Of a DNA stretch of 64,000 bases, positions 1-8,150 are shown piece after piece. The position numbers and the translations under genes are program-made. This DNA is from an uncultured Clostridium sp. (lineage in GTDB: Bacteria > Bacillota > Clostridia > Clostridiales > Clostridiaceae), in assembly GCA_900543325.1 (NCBI GenBank), contig UQQU01000001.1:32648-96647 (forward strand), read 5' to 3'. Position 1 is the stretch's first letter; every line of letters begins with the position of its first letter. A model generated the notes under the pieces. The model saw only the letters and a program-made list of their open reading frames with translations, made no database searches and had not been told where the DNA came from.

Positions 1-659
1 GATATTAAATCGTGAAGCATTCTTTTACCATAGATATCTACTCCGTAATCAGTTAAATCTTGAGCAATTAAAATTATTTCCTTAACCCCATTATTAACTA
101 ACATATTTACTTCATCTAAAATATTTTTTTCTAATCTACTTCTAAACTTTCCTCTAATTTTAGGAATTATGCAGTAAGTGCAGAAATTATTACATCCTTC
201 GGCAATTCTAACATATGCAGTATGTTGCTTAGTTGTTAACAATCTGATCCCTTCATTAACTCCCTCATCACTATAAGTTGCTGATGAAATTCTTTTATGA
301 TCCTTTATAAAATCTAGTATTAATCTGTGTAATTTCATATAATCATTAACACCCATTAATATATCTATTTCAGGAATTAAATCTAATAGTTCATCTCCAT
401 ATCTTTGAGTTAAGCATCCTGTAGCAATTAACATTTTACATTTATATTTATTTTTATATTCTGCCATTTCTAAAATTGTATCAATAGATTCTTGTTTAGC
501 ACTTTCTATGAATCCACATGTATTAACAATAATTATGTCTGCTTTCTTTGCATCATTAGTTATCTCATAATGTTTGTTTATTGACCCCAATATTAATTCT
601 GAATCAACTCTATTTTTATCGCATCCTAAGCTGACCATTCCAACTTTATATTTTTCCAA
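1..659 (-). CDS. rimO: Ribosomal protein S12 methylthiotransferase RimO, N-terminal part (cut by window edge)
   Basis: This is the first ~219 residues of a radical-SAM methylthiotransferase; the gene continues beyond base 1. The N-terminal domain begins EKYKVGMVSLGCDKNRVDSE, has the conserved NTCGF segment, and the radical-SAM cluster motif GCNNFCTYCIIP (CxxxCxxC) is read near bases 165-200. The family adds a methylthio group to an aspartate of ribosomal protein S12 using two iron-sulfur clusters. SLGCDKNRVDSE favours RimO over its relative MiaB. The start is a TTG at 659 placed about 8 bases after an excellent GGAGGA; the first in-frame ATG is seven codons later and has no such site. It lies 73 bases downstream of ftsK on the same strand and may be co-transcribed with it. 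Confidence 0.9.
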   Translation of the reverse strand, partial: MEKYKVGMVSLGCDKNRVDSELILGSINKHYEITNDAKKADIIIVNTCGFIESAKQESIDTILEMAEYKNKYKCKMLIATGCLTQRYGDELLDLIPEIDILMGVNDYMKLHRLILDFIKDHKRISSATYSDEGVNEGIRLLTTKQHTAYVRIAEGCNNFCTYCIIPKIRGKFRSRLEKNILDEVNMLVNNGVKEIILIAQDLTDYGVDIYGKRMLHDLI

Positions 660-732
660 AATAATTTCCTCCTAAGTTCAAATAATAATATTTATTGTAA
701 TTTAACTATCTTATATTTACAAGTGTTTTATA

Positions 733-3111
733 CTATTGACTATCATACATATCTTCTTTTTCAATTAACACTTGTCTTGGTTTACTTCCATCCTTTTCAG
801 AAATCACACCACGTTCTTCCAACTCATCCATTATTCTAGATGCCCTATTAAATCCGACTCTTAATTTTCTTTGTATAAAAGACGTTGAAGCTTGTTGATA
901 TTCTACAACTATTTTCATAGCCTCTTCTAATAACTCATCACCTTCATTAGTCACTATAGATTCAGTACTTACTTCATTATTTATATGATTTAATATATCT
1001 TCTGAATAATCAACATCTTCATCAGATTGCTTTATAAAGTCAACTACATTTTCAACTTCTTCTTCAGAAATAAATGCCCCTTGAACTCTAACAGGTTTAT
1101 TCTCGCCTATAGGATAATATAGCATATCCCCTCTACCAAGAAGTTTTTCAGCTCCAACCTGATCTAGTATAGTTCTTGAATCTGTTCCAGATGAAACAGC
1201 AAAAGAAACTCTAGAAGGTATATTAGCCTTTATTACTCCTGTTATTACATCTACAGATGGTCTTTGTGTAGCTATAATCAAGTGCATCCCTGCCGCTCTA
1301 GCCATTTGTGCTAACCTACAAATATAATCTTCTACATCATTAGGACATGCCATCATCAAATCTGCAAGTTCATCTACAATTACTACTATATAAGGTAATT
1401 TTTCTTGTATTTCCCCTTTATCAAAAAGATTATTATATGATTCTATATTTTTCACCTTCATTTGAGAGAATAAATTATATCGTTTGTTCATCTCATTAAC
1501 TGCCCAATTAAGAGCTCCTGCAGCCTTTTTAGGATCTGTTACAACAGGGATTAATAAATGTGGTATTCCATTATAAACACTCAACTCAACAACTTTAGGA
1601 TCAACCATAAGAAGCTTAACTTGATCTGGAGAGTACTTATATAATAAACTTATTATAAGGGAGTTTATACAAACAGATTTTCCTGAACCAGTGGCTCCTG
1701 CAATTAACATATGTGGCATTTTACTCAAATCACCGACTATACATTTTCCAGTAATGTCTTTCCCTAATGCAAAAGCTAAATTTTTATTAGTATTTGTAAA
1801 CTCTTTAGAATCAAGAACTTCCCTTAGAAATACAGGTGACTGCTTTTTATTAGGTACTTCAATACCAATAGCTGCTTTTCCTGGAATCGGCGCCTCCATT
1901 CTAACTCCATTTGCTGCTAACCCTAAAGCGATATCATCTTGTAAGTTAACTATTTTGGATACTTTTACCCCCGGACTTGGTTGCAGTTCAAATCTAGTAA
2001 CAGAGGGTCCTTTAGTAACTTGGACTACTTTAGCCTCTACTCCAAAGTTAGAAAGAGTTTCTTCTAATTTATTTGCATTTTCAATTAAATCTTTTTTATC
2101 TTCATTTTTTAATTTAAGTTTAGAGTTTACATTTAGTAAGTCCATAGTAGGGAATAAGTAATCTTTTTTAACTGTTTCACCTACTTCATTTATTGAATGT
2201 TCTATCTCCTTACTTACAACTTCTTTATCTGCATGAGATAAATTTTTACTATGTCTTCTTGAGCTACTCACACTATCAGACATATTATTTCGTTCGTAAA
2301 CTTCAGTATTCTCCAAATTAAAATTTTGAAGAGGATTCATATCTTGTAACTCTGAGTTTTTCATGAAATCAAGTATTTGTATTTTATTATTTATCCCTTT
2401 TATAAATTCATCCTCTTCATTCTTTCCATCAGGAACTATAACTTCAATAGTATCATTATTAATATTTTTTTCTTTTCTTTTTCTAACTTTCTCTTTTTTA
2501 ACTTCATTTTTAGAAAAACCAATTCCTATAAATGCAGTTATCATCTTCTTTCCCTTTACATATATATCATATAAAGTTATATCCATTAATAATATCATTC
2601 CTATTAAAAATAAAGTACTATATAATATATAACTTCCTATATAACCTATTAACTTTGATAATGGATATGCAATCAGAAAACCAAAAAATCCACCATGAAG
2701 AGAATAATTATTTGAAAAATGCATTTTTTTAATCATTTCTAAAAAACTTTCATTGTTATATGCAGAACCGCTGGCAAACTGAATTGACATCGTACTACAA
2801 AATAACCAAATAACTATAGCAATTACTGTAATACTAAAAAATCTCCTAGAGTATTTTATCGTCCCCTTAGACCTTATTGTATCTATGCCAAAATAAACAA
2901 GGTATACAGGCACAAGATATACTATAATACCAAATATATTATACATTGTTTTTCTAGATATTACTGATAAAACTCCAGCTAGATCTGTATAAGTTGAAAA
3001 TGCTAGTAATATTCCTATTGCAATATATAATACTGCTTTAACATCCCCTTTCTTCTCATCAGATTCATTACCTTTCTTTTTTATATTTCTTTTTTTACTC
3101 CCTGTTCCCAT
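733..3111 (-). CDS. ftsK: DNA translocase FtsK/SpoIIIE
   Basis: A 792-residue septal DNA pump. Residues ~25-185 hold four hydrophobic spans, followed by a charged, low-conservation linker (~190-330). The RecA-like motor has Walker A GATGSGKS at about 470-478 and Walker B-like IVVIVDELADLMM. The last ~65 residues form the winged-helix gamma domain (QQASTSFIQRKLRVGFNRASRIMDELE) that reads polar DNA sequences in this family. Length matches SpoIIIE/SftA-class proteins. The family moves chromosome DNA through the division or sporulation septum. It is preceded by a terminator (3197-3230), so it probably has its own promoter. The order tepA-ftsK matches the Bacillus order ymfB(tepA)-spoIIIE. Whether the role is vegetative or sporulation-specific cannot be told from sequence. 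Confidence 0.95.
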   Translation of the reverse strand: MGTGSKKRNIKKKGNESDEKKGDVKAVLYIAIGILLAFSTYTDLAGVLSVISRKTMYNIFGIIVYLVPVYLVYFGIDTIRSKGTIKYSRRFFSITVIAIVIWLFCSTMSIQFASGSAYNNESFLEMIKKMHFSNNYSLHGGFFGFLIAYPLSKLIGYIGSYILYSTLFLIGMILLMDITLYDIYVKGKKMITAFIGIGFSKNEVKKEKVRKRKEKNINNDTIEVIVPDGKNEEDEFIKGINNKIQILDFMKNSELQDMNPLQNFNLENTEVYERNNMSDSVSSSRRHSKNLSHADKEVVSKEIEHSINEVGETVKKDYLFPTMDLLNVNSKLKLKNEDKKDLIENANKLEETLSNFGVEAKVVQVTKGPSVTRFELQPSPGVKVSKIVNLQDDIALGLAANGVRMEAPIPGKAAIGIEVPNKKQSPVFLREVLDSKEFTNTNKNLAFALGKDITGKCIVGDLSKMPHMLIAGATGSGKSVCINSLIISLLYKYSPDQVKLLMVDPKVVELSVYNGIPHLLIPVVTDPKKAAGALNWAVNEMNKRYNLFSQMKVKNIESYNNLFDKGEIQEKLPYIVVIVDELADLMMACPNDVEDYICRLAQMARAAGMHLIIATQRPSVDVITGVIKANIPSRVSFAVSSGTDSRTILDQVGAEKLLGRGDMLYYPIGENKPVRVQGAFISEEEVENVVDFIKQSDEDVDYSEDILNHINNEVSTESIVTNEGDELLEEAMKIVVEYQQASTSFIQRKLRVGFNRASRIMDELEERGVISEKDGSKPRQVLIEKEDMYDSQ

Positions 3112-3196
3112 TAAATCACCTCTATATTAAAAAAACATCATTTTTAGCAAATTTTATTATATTATAGCTTATAAATATTTTAAACACATTTTAAAT

Positions 3197-3230
3197 AAAA
3201 AAGAAACTCCTTAATCGGAATTTCTTTTTT
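3197..3230 (-). terminator. Rho-independent terminator after tepA
   Basis: A 14-bp inverted repeat with one mismatch (AAAAAAGAAACTCC, six-base loop, GGAATTTCTTTTTT) ends in a U-run on the minus strand, nine bases after the tepA stop codon. It separates tepA from ftsK. Confidence 0.8.
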
Positions 3231-3238
3231 ATTTTACT

Positions 3239-4009
3239 TTATTTATCCTTTTCTTGATTATTTCTTATAAGTTCATCTAGTTTATCTAAAGCATCCTTTA
3301 TTCCACCAACATTATCTATTAATCCACATTCTACTGCCTGTTCTCCAATTAAAATAGTTCCCATATCATTTAATAACTCATCTGATTTTAACATCATTCT
3401 TTCTAATTCATCCTTATCTATTTTAGATGTTCTAACAATAAAGTTATTTATACGTTCTTGCATCTTCTTAAAATAATGGAATGTTTGCGCTACTCCAATT
3501 ACAAAACCATTCATTCTAACAGGATGAACTATCATAGTTGCTGATGGAGTAATAAATGAATAATCTGCTGAAGTAGCTAAAGGAACTCCTATAGAATGCC
3601 CACCACCAATTACAATAGAAACTGTTGGTTTTGATAAAGAACATATCATTTCTGCAATAGCCAAACCTGCCTCAACATCTCCACCTACTGTATTTAATAC
3701 AATTAATATTCCTTTTACTTTATCATTTTGCTCCATAGAAATTAATTGTGGGATTATATGTTCATATTTTGTAGCTTTAGTTTGTGGTGGTAAAACTACA
3801 TGACCTTCAATTTGACCAATTATCGGCAAAATTTGAATACTTTGATCCGGTCCTGACATATTACTAGTTCCTAATTCTTTTATTTCAGAAACCTTTGCTT
3901 GTTCCTTTTTTAATTTTTCTTCTTCATTGTTCTCTGTTTTTTCTTCCGCATTTACATTTCCACATTTTAACTCTTGATAAATATTTTTTTCATAAGTTTG
4001 TTCATTCAT
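3239..4009 (-). CDS. tepA: ClpP-family serine protease, TepA-like
   Basis: A 256-residue ClpP/crotonase-fold protein. About 60 residues of charged, poorly conserved N-terminus precede the fold. The nucleophile serine lies in GGGHSIGVP (about residue 138), the histidine in MIVHPVR (about 163), and the likely aspartate in GLIDNVGG near the C-terminus, giving a plausible catalytic triad. In Bacillus the relative TepA (YmfB) was described as a translocation-enhancing peptidase, and SASP degradation has also been proposed; which applies here is unknown. It starts at an ATG behind GGAGGAAAATAAT. It sits 54 bases after a gene for a secreted protein on the same strand and upstream of ftsK, the conserved clostridial/bacillar order. 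Confidence 0.88.
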   Translation of the reverse strand: MNEQTYEKNIYQELKCGNVNAEEKTENNEEEKLKKEQAKVSEIKELGTSNMSGPDQSIQILPIIGQIEGHVVLPPQTKATKYEHIIPQLISMEQNDKVKGILIVLNTVGGDVEAGLAIAEMICSLSKPTVSIVIGGGHSIGVPLATSADYSFITPSATMIVHPVRMNGFVIGVAQTFHYFKKMQERINNFIVRTSKIDKDELERMMLKSDELLNDMGTILIGEQAVECGLIDNVGGIKDALDKLDELIRNNQEKDK

Positions 4010-4063
4010 ATTATTTTCCTCCGTATATAAAATTTAATTTCAATATATACTTTTTAATATATA

Positions 4064-4741
4064 TTAGCCTCTAATATCTAAAACAACTGCATAAAGTATT
4101 TTTCCATTTTTATATGTACCTTCAACTCCAACTACTATTTTCTTATCTAATTGCGGAACTTTTATAGTACCTCTTTTCATTTCCAACTCTTTAATTTCAT
4201 CATCCCAAATATAAGCTCTAACTTTAATAGGTTTCTCACTAAATTCAAAATTTATTACTTCTCCAGCCCTAACTTTCAAAGAAGGTTTTTTCAAAAGTAT
4301 TTGATAATCATCAAAATTAGTTTTATCAAGTTCACTTTCAGTATTATCATCTTCTATAACAAAGTGATATGAACATAAATATTTAGCTGAATGTTTACCT
4401 CTCAACCTCACTATTAATGATGGTATATATTCATTTTCTTTGCTTTTTTTAGCTTCACTTTTTTTCTTTGCTTTTTCATCATTTTTTTCTACATTTTCAG
4501 TTTCACCTAACTCTTCTCTCTTTTCCTGCTCTTTCTTTCTAATTTCTTCTAATCTTTGTTGATCTATTTGCCTCCTTTCCTCTTTTAATTCCTTTTTTAA
4601 CTCTTCTAAAGTTTTGTATGGCTCATTCTCTATCTCTTCATTCTGTTCTGTACTTTCATTTGGTTCTGCATATGCCATATTACAATTTAAGGTTATTAGC
4701 ATAATTAATATTAAGTTAAATAGAAATATATTTTTTCGCAT
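4064..4741 (-). CDS. Secreted charged protein of unknown function
   Basis: A 225-residue protein I do not recognise. Residues 1-25 form a signal peptide with a good signal-peptidase I site after AYA; the cysteine at about 20 does not fit a lipobox. Residues ~35-110 are a very Glu/Lys/Arg-rich stretch likely to be a helix or coiled coil. Residues ~115-225 look like a small beta-rich domain (IVRLRGKHSAKYLCSYHFVI, later VVGVEGTYKNGKILYAVVLDIRG) with two cysteines. It is probably exported, or located between membrane and wall. It is followed after 54 bases by tepA on the same strand, so the two may be co-transcribed, which could mean the protease has an extracytoplasmic connection; that is only inference. 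Confidence 0.7.
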   Translation of the reverse strand: MRKNIFLFNLILIMLITLNCNMAYAEPNESTEQNEEIENEPYKTLEELKKELKEERRQIDQQRLEEIRKKEQEKREELGETENVEKNDEKAKKKSEAKKSKENEYIPSLIVRLRGKHSAKYLCSYHFVIEDDNTESELDKTNFDDYQILLKKPSLKVRAGEVINFEFSEKPIKVRAYIWDDEIKELEMKRGTIKVPQLDKKIVVGVEGTYKNGKILYAVVLDIRG

Positions 4742-4811
4742 CTAACAACACCTCTAGAGTTTCTTTCTAAAATAGTTTCTCCATAATCCTATAAATAAAT
4801 TTATGATTAAT

Positions 4812-4852
4812 AAAAAAGTGCACCAAAAATTTGATACACTTTTTGGTACACT
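4812..4852 (-). terminator. Terminator after the Cys/Gly-rich protein gene
   Basis: Inverted repeat AGTGCACCAAAAA / TTTTTGGTACACT (one mismatch) followed by a U-run on the minus strand, 11 bases past the stop of the Cys/Gly-rich gene. Confidence 0.75.
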
Positions 4853-4862
4853 AAGCTATAAA

Positions 4863-5108
4863 TTACCAGCAACCGCCACCGAAGAATAATAATAAAATTA
4901 TCCACCAAGCCCAGCCGCCGCCAAAGCCACCGCAATTGCCAAAGCCACCGCAATTACCAAAGCCACCACAATTACCGAAACCTCCACAGCCACCGCAATT
5001 ATTAAAACCTCCACAACCGAAATTATTACAATTGCAAGGATTACAACAAGTACAGCAACAATTGTTTTGGCAGCAATTGTTTCTTCTACAACAACACTTC
5101 TTTGACAT
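4863..5108 (-). CDS. Cys/Gly/Asn-rich protein with hydrophobic tail
   Basis: An 81-residue protein with extreme composition. The N-terminal third is packed with cysteines in CCC, CC and CxxC groupings (SKKCCCRRNNCCQNNCCC). The middle contains tandem repeats of NCGGFG, and the end is a Trp-rich hydrophobic segment (WAWWIILLLFFGGGCW). The Gly-rich run into a short hydrophobic tail resembles the small YjcZ-type sporulation proteins, but the cysteine block is not typical, so the link is weak. The start is the ATG at 5108: AGGAG lies nine bases upstream and overlaps the alternative ATG at 5117. It is divergent from a PadR-like regulator across ~150 bases and has its own terminator, so it is a single-gene unit. 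A spore coat, envelope or metal-binding role is possible; none is proven. Confidence 0.75.
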   Translation of the reverse strand: MSKKCCCRRNNCCQNNCCCTCCNPCNCNNFGCGGFNNCGGCGGFGNCGGFGNCGGFGNCGGFGGGWAWWIILLLFFGGGCW

Positions 5109-5260
5109 GTTTCCCATCTCCTATCATTGGTACTTTAATATATAGTATTCAATTTTACTTTTTTATGTTCACTAATCTAAATATAATTCTTTATAATTAG
5201 ACATCATTTATTTTTTTTGTTATTATAATCATATATGGTAATCTAAGGAGTGATACATGT

Positions 5261-5650
5261 ATGAATGCCAATAGAAATAGACTTATAGCGCCTAGAAATG
5301 TTGTAAACACAAAAATGTTATATTCGTTTTATATATTAAAGGAATTATCAAAAGGAGAAGTTATATTTGGTAATAAAGTATTAGAAGCATTTAAAGATGT
5401 GTTTCAAAATTCAAACTTACCTTTTCCAGTATCATCAAGTACAATTTATGAAACTTTATATGATCTTGAAAGTAAGGGCTATGTAATAAGCAAATGGACA
5501 GGCGATGATTTTTTAAACAAACGAAGCAAAAAGATTTATTCTATTACTGACGATGGTGTTTATTATTATAAACATCATATAGCAGATTACATAGATAACT
5601 TAAAAAAGACTAAAAACACTTTAGATTTAATGATTGAAATGTTAAAATAA
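5261..5650 (+). CDS. PadR-like winged-helix transcriptional regulator
   Basis: A 129-residue protein matching the PadR N-terminal winged helix. It has the pattern YSFYILKELSKGEVIFGNKV, then SSSTIYETLYDLESKGYVISKW (recognition helix) and KIYSITDDGVYYYKHH (wing and start of the dimer helix). PadR proteins usually repress a neighbouring gene in response to a ligand. The ATG follows AAGGAGTGA. It is divergently transcribed from the Cys/Gly-rich protein gene, so regulation of that gene is a reasonable guess. A shared terminator-like hairpin follows (5654-5686). Confidence 0.8.
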   Translation: MNANRNRLIAPRNVVNTKMLYSFYILKELSKGEVIFGNKVLEAFKDVFQNSNLPFPVSSSTIYETLYDLESKGYVISKWTGDDFLNKRSKKIYSITDDGVYYYKHHIADYIDNLKKTKNTLDLMIEMLK

Positions 5651-5653
5651 AGC

Positions 5654-5686
5654 AAAAGATGATGAGTAATATCCATCATCTTTTTT
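5654..5686. terminator. Bidirectional terminator between convergent genes
   Basis: Perfect 11-bp inverted repeat AAAAGATGATG / CATCATCTTTT with nine bases between the arms and T-runs on both strands. It serves the PadR-like gene and the convergent membrane-protein gene. Confidence 0.85.
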
Positions 5687-6290
5687 ATTCATGTTCTATA
5701 TTGCAAATTTCATCTAAAGATTTAAGAATATTTCTATATCCCTCTTTCATTAAACAATCGCTATATAATTCTTTATAACTAATATCATCAATATTTTTAG
5801 ATAAAATTTTAAGATAATTATCTCCATAAATCTTTTCTAATACATTCTTATAGGAATTTCGCACAGCAATATTATCTGGCGAACCGCTCTTCCAATAGAA
5901 TTCTACCATTTTAGAGCATTCTTCTAAAACACCATATAGCTGGTAGATATAGCTTAATTCTTTTAAAGAATAATCGCTACATAAAGAAGCGACTATTTTA
6001 TGATATTCTTTATAAATAGGTATAGAACTATAAAATCGATACTTTTCCTCCTTCTGCAAATATCTTATGCTTTGATAAATTGCATTACAAAAATCTAATC
6101 TAATAATATTTGCATTAATGTATTTTTCTTGACATTTACACTGCTGTTGATAGTTTAAATTTTCTTCTTGTATTCTTTTTTGTTCAGTCAAAGAAAATTT
6201 ACTTACAAACCAACTACAAATAGCTCCAATTACCGAACCTAATACTAATCCTCCAGCTGATATTAAAGCAGTAACAAGTGCAATAGGCAA
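5685..6290 (-). CDS. Hypothetical membrane-anchored helical protein
   Basis: A 201-residue protein not assigned to a family. Residues ~5-28 (LVTALISAGGLVLGSVIGAICSWF) form one Gly/Ala/Ser-rich transmembrane helix. The rest is hydrophilic, apparently all-helical and rich in Tyr and Lys, probably cytoplasmic. It starts at TTG (6290), preceded by AAGGAG at a 9-base distance; no in-frame ATG is near. It is divergent from the 6442-6873 gene across a very AT-rich spacer. The one-helix plus soluble-domain layout is shared with many phage, plasmid or defence-associated small proteins, but nothing here proves such a role. Confidence 0.6.
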   Translation of the reverse strand: MPIALVTALISAGGLVLGSVIGAICSWFVSKFSLTEQKRIQEENLNYQQQCKCQEKYINANIIRLDFCNAIYQSIRYLQKEEKYRFYSSIPIYKEYHKIVASLCSDYSLKELSYIYQLYGVLEECSKMVEFYWKSGSPDNIAVRNSYKNVLEKIYGDNYLKILSKNIDDISYKELYSDCLMKEGYRNILKSLDEICNIEHE

Positions 6291-6441
6291 AAAAACTCAC
6301 TCCTTACTCATAATATTAATATTAGTATTAGTATTATCATTATCGCATAAAATATTATTTTTATAATTTTAATATTTTATATCTATTTTTTAATTTTTGC
6401 ATAATATATTTATTAATAATAATTTTATAGGAGAGAATATA

Positions 6442-6873
6442 TTGTCATTTGCAATGAATAATTATATCAAGTCATCATATATAAAAAGGATTTCTCTAGA
6501 AAAATGTATTAAAAACAATAATAAATTAATCCTTTATTTTTTACCTAAAGATTATGAACACTTAAACTTTTCAATGATAATTATTAAAAATACCAAAAAT
6601 AGAGAGGAGTTTATTTGCCCATTCACAAAAGAACTCCCAAATACAATAACACTTGATTTAAACCCTCTTTGTTCTTACTTCACAGATTACGAAGGATCTA
6701 TTTTTATAAATACTCAAAATAAAACAAATGATACAATATTAATTCCTATACTACCAGAAAAAAGCATAATAAACTTTGAAAATAATTTAAATAGCACAAG
6801 TTTTAAATGGTTTATAAGAATTTTAGATAACGGTGAACTACGTCTATCTAGTATAGTTAATAAAAAACACTAG
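6442..6873 (+). CDS. Hypothetical protein, 143 residues
   Basis: The frame is open from an ATG at 6397, but the ribosome binding site AGGAG at 6429-6433 sits eight bases before a TTG at 6442, so I place the start there (mature sequence begins SFAMNNYIKSSYIKR). The protein has no membrane segment and alternates short predicted beta strands (LILYFLP, SMIIIKN, TITLDLN, GSIFINT, ILIPILP), suggesting a small beta-sandwich. I do not recognise the family. The stop codon lies inside the stem of a perfect terminator hairpin. It is convergent with the RHH/coiled-coil gene. Confidence 0.55.
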   Translation: MSFAMNNYIKSSYIKRISLEKCIKNNNKLILYFLPKDYEHLNFSMIIIKNTKNREEFICPFTKELPNTITLDLNPLCSYFTDYEGSIFINTQNKTNDTILIPILPEKSIINFENNLNSTSFKWFIRILDNGELRLSSIVNKKH

Positions 6874-6894
6874 GGTAACTCCCTAGTGTTTTTT
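6862..6894. terminator. Bidirectional terminator
   Basis: Perfect 14-bp inverted repeat (AAAAAACACTAGGG / CCCTAGTGTTTTTT, five-base loop) with T-runs on both strands, between two convergent genes. The left arm contains the stop codon of the 6442-6873 gene. Confidence 0.9.
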
Positions 6895-6901
6895 ATCCAC
6901 C

Positions 6902-7921
6902 TTACTTTATATTTGTAGATTGGTTCAAAGTTAATTTTAATTCATATAATTCATCTTTTAATTTACTAATAATATTATTTGCTTCCTTTAACTCTCTAGC
7001 ATTTATTTCCTCGCATTCTCTTAATACTTGACTTTTTTCATTATTAAGCCTTGCTATTTCATCGGATTTTTCAAGTAGAATTTCTTGTATTTTATTATTC
7101 AACTCGTTGCTATATACTTTATATTCATTCTTTTCTTTTCTTAGATCTGAAATTTCAGAAATATATCTTTCATTATCACTCTTTAAATATTCAAATCTCT
7201 GAAACTCTATTTTAGCCTCAGTTAACTGCAGTTCCAACAATTTTATTTTTTCTCTTAGTTCACTATTCTCCTCCTTAATAGCTTTATCCTCTTTAGATAT
7301 ATCAGAAAGTGATGCTATATGTAATTGTAAGTTTTCAATAACTTTAGACTTTTCATTTAACTCTTTTTCAACAGTGGTTAACGCTAAGTTAACTCTAGTA
7401 AAACTTTCTTTAGTTTCTTCTAATTCCTTATCTTTATTTCTAACTTCTATTTCATTTTCTTTTATTTTTTTACTTAAAGAACTATTTTCCTCTTGCAATA
7501 AGGCTATAACTCTATCTTTTTTCTTTATTTCCCCCTTCATTTTTTCTGTACATTTATCTTCTATATATGTAGCCATTTCTAAAGAGTTTACAAAGCACCC
7601 CTTTATAGACTCCATAAGAAAATTAAATCTGTCAATTTCACCTTTTCTATCTGCGAATTTATCATTACTTTCAAGCTTAAAAACCTCATATTGATTTAAC
7701 AATGCTACTACCATACTTTCTGCATCGTCAAAGCTTGCTTGAAGTGAATTTAATCTTTCTTTTGTAGATTTTTTTAGCTTTAACCCCTTAGTTTCTATCT
7801 TATCTTTATCTTTATCTTCCTGAGGCAAATCAAAGGAGTTTACTTCATTTTTTAAAGATTTTTCACTACTATTTTCAACTATTATTTCTTGATTTTCATT
7901 CATTTTATCATTATTTTTCAT
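6902..7921 (-). CDS. RHH-like plus long coiled-coil protein, possible DNA-binding segregation factor
   Basis: A 339-residue protein. After ~45 acidic residues comes a segment that reads like a ribbon-helix-helix: strand KGLKLKK, helix STKERLNSLQASFDD, helix AESMVVALLNQYEVFK (about residues 45-80). From ~115 to the end it is continuous heptad-like coiled coil rich in Glu, Lys and Leu. This plan recalls plasmid KfrA-type and other small segregation or nucoid proteins (DNA-binding head, coiled-coil tail), but I cannot name a family. Its promoter overlaps four phased GTTAAC sites, which suggests autoregulation. It is divergent from a tyrosine recombinase. There is no signal peptide or membrane span. 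The RHH call is by eye. Confidence 0.6.
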   Translation of the reverse strand: MKNNDKMNENQEIIVENSSEKSLKNEVNSFDLPQEDKDKDKIETKGLKLKKSTKERLNSLQASFDDAESMVVALLNQYEVFKLESNDKFADRKGEIDRFNFLMESIKGCFVNSLEMATYIEDKCTEKMKGEIKKKDRVIALLQEENSSLSKKIKENEIEVRNKDKELEETKESFTRVNLALTTVEKELNEKSKVIENLQLHIASLSDISKEDKAIKEENSELREKIKLLELQLTEAKIEFQRFEYLKSDNERYISEISDLRKEKNEYKVYSNELNNKIQEILLEKSDEIARLNNEKSQVLRECEEINARELKEANNIISKLKDELYELKLTLNQSTNIK

Positions 7922-7951
7922 ATTCTTAAAACCTCTTTCGTTTTTAACTTA

Positions 7952-7986
7952 GTTAACTAAGGTTAACTAAGTTAACTTTAGTTAAC
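7952..7986. promoter_or_regulatory. Array of four GTTAAC sites at helical spacing (operator)
   Basis: GTTAAC begins at 7952, 7962, 7971 and 7981, i.e. spacings of 10, 9 and 10 bases, one DNA turn each. Flanking bases are also shared (AGTTAACTAAG-like). The array covers the expected transcription start of the minus-strand RHH/coiled-coil gene. Dense arrays of short sites are typical of ribbon-helix-helix repressors. Confidence 0.7.
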
Positions 7987-7991
7987 TAGAT

Positions 7992-8020
7992 AATATAATT
8001 ATAACATATAAAAAGTTCAA
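7992..8020 (-). promoter_or_regulatory. Sigma-A promoter of the RHH/coiled-coil gene
   Basis: On the minus strand TTGAAC (8020-8015), a 17-base spacer and TATATT (7997-7992) form a good sigma-A promoter. Transcription would start near 7985, within the GTTAAC array, so a protein bound there would block it. Confidence 0.65.
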
Positions 8021-8053
8021 ATTATATAAAAAAATAACAATATTGTTTTATAG

Positions 8054-8089
8054 AAAAACTGCGCACATTCCCGAATGTGCGCAGTTTTT
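8054..8089. repeat. Perfect 17-bp inverted repeat, candidate recombination core
   Basis: Arms AAAAACTGCGCACATTC and its exact complement are separated by only two bases (CC at 8071-8072). It looks like a terminator, but it lies between two divergent promoters (starts near 7985 and 8135), so neither transcript crosses it. Each arm carries one CGCAGTTTT element (8055-8063 reversed, 8080-8088 forward). It is better read as a protein-binding or recombination site. Confidence 0.75.
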
Positions 8090-8099
8090 TCTAAAAACA

Positions 8100-8128
8100 T
8101 TGATATTAAGCCATTTATGTGGTATCAT
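8100..8128 (+). promoter_or_regulatory. Sigma-A promoter of the tyrosine recombinase gene
   Basis: TTGATA (8100-8105), a 17-base spacer and TATCAT (8123-8128). The predicted start near 8135 leaves an ~88-base leader that contains two direct CGCAGTTTT repeats, so recombinase binding there could repress its own gene. Confidence 0.6.
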
Positions 8129-8150
8129 AAATATATAAAAATAAAAAATA

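Noticed and set aside
1691..2161. Long plus-strand frame inside ftsK
   Set aside because: It is the antisense of the conserved motor domain, with no ribosome site and no family resemblance.
4936..5010. Short tandem repeats as a CRISPR array
   Set aside because: They are coding glycine/cysteine repeats of the 81-residue protein with no spacers; no CRISPR array or cas gene was seen in the window.
4936..5145. Plus-strand frame rich in Pro-Pro-Gln-Leu repeats
   Set aside because: It is the complement of the NCGGFG repeats of the Cys/Gly-rich gene and has no ribosome binding site.
7952..7986. GTTAAC array as an origin iteron set
   Set aside because: No replication initiator gene is nearby and the array overlaps a promoter start, so an operator is the simpler reading.
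8054..8091. Reading the 17-bp hairpin as an ordinary terminator
   Set aside because: It has T-runs, but both neighbouring promoters transcribe away from it, so no identified transcript would end there.
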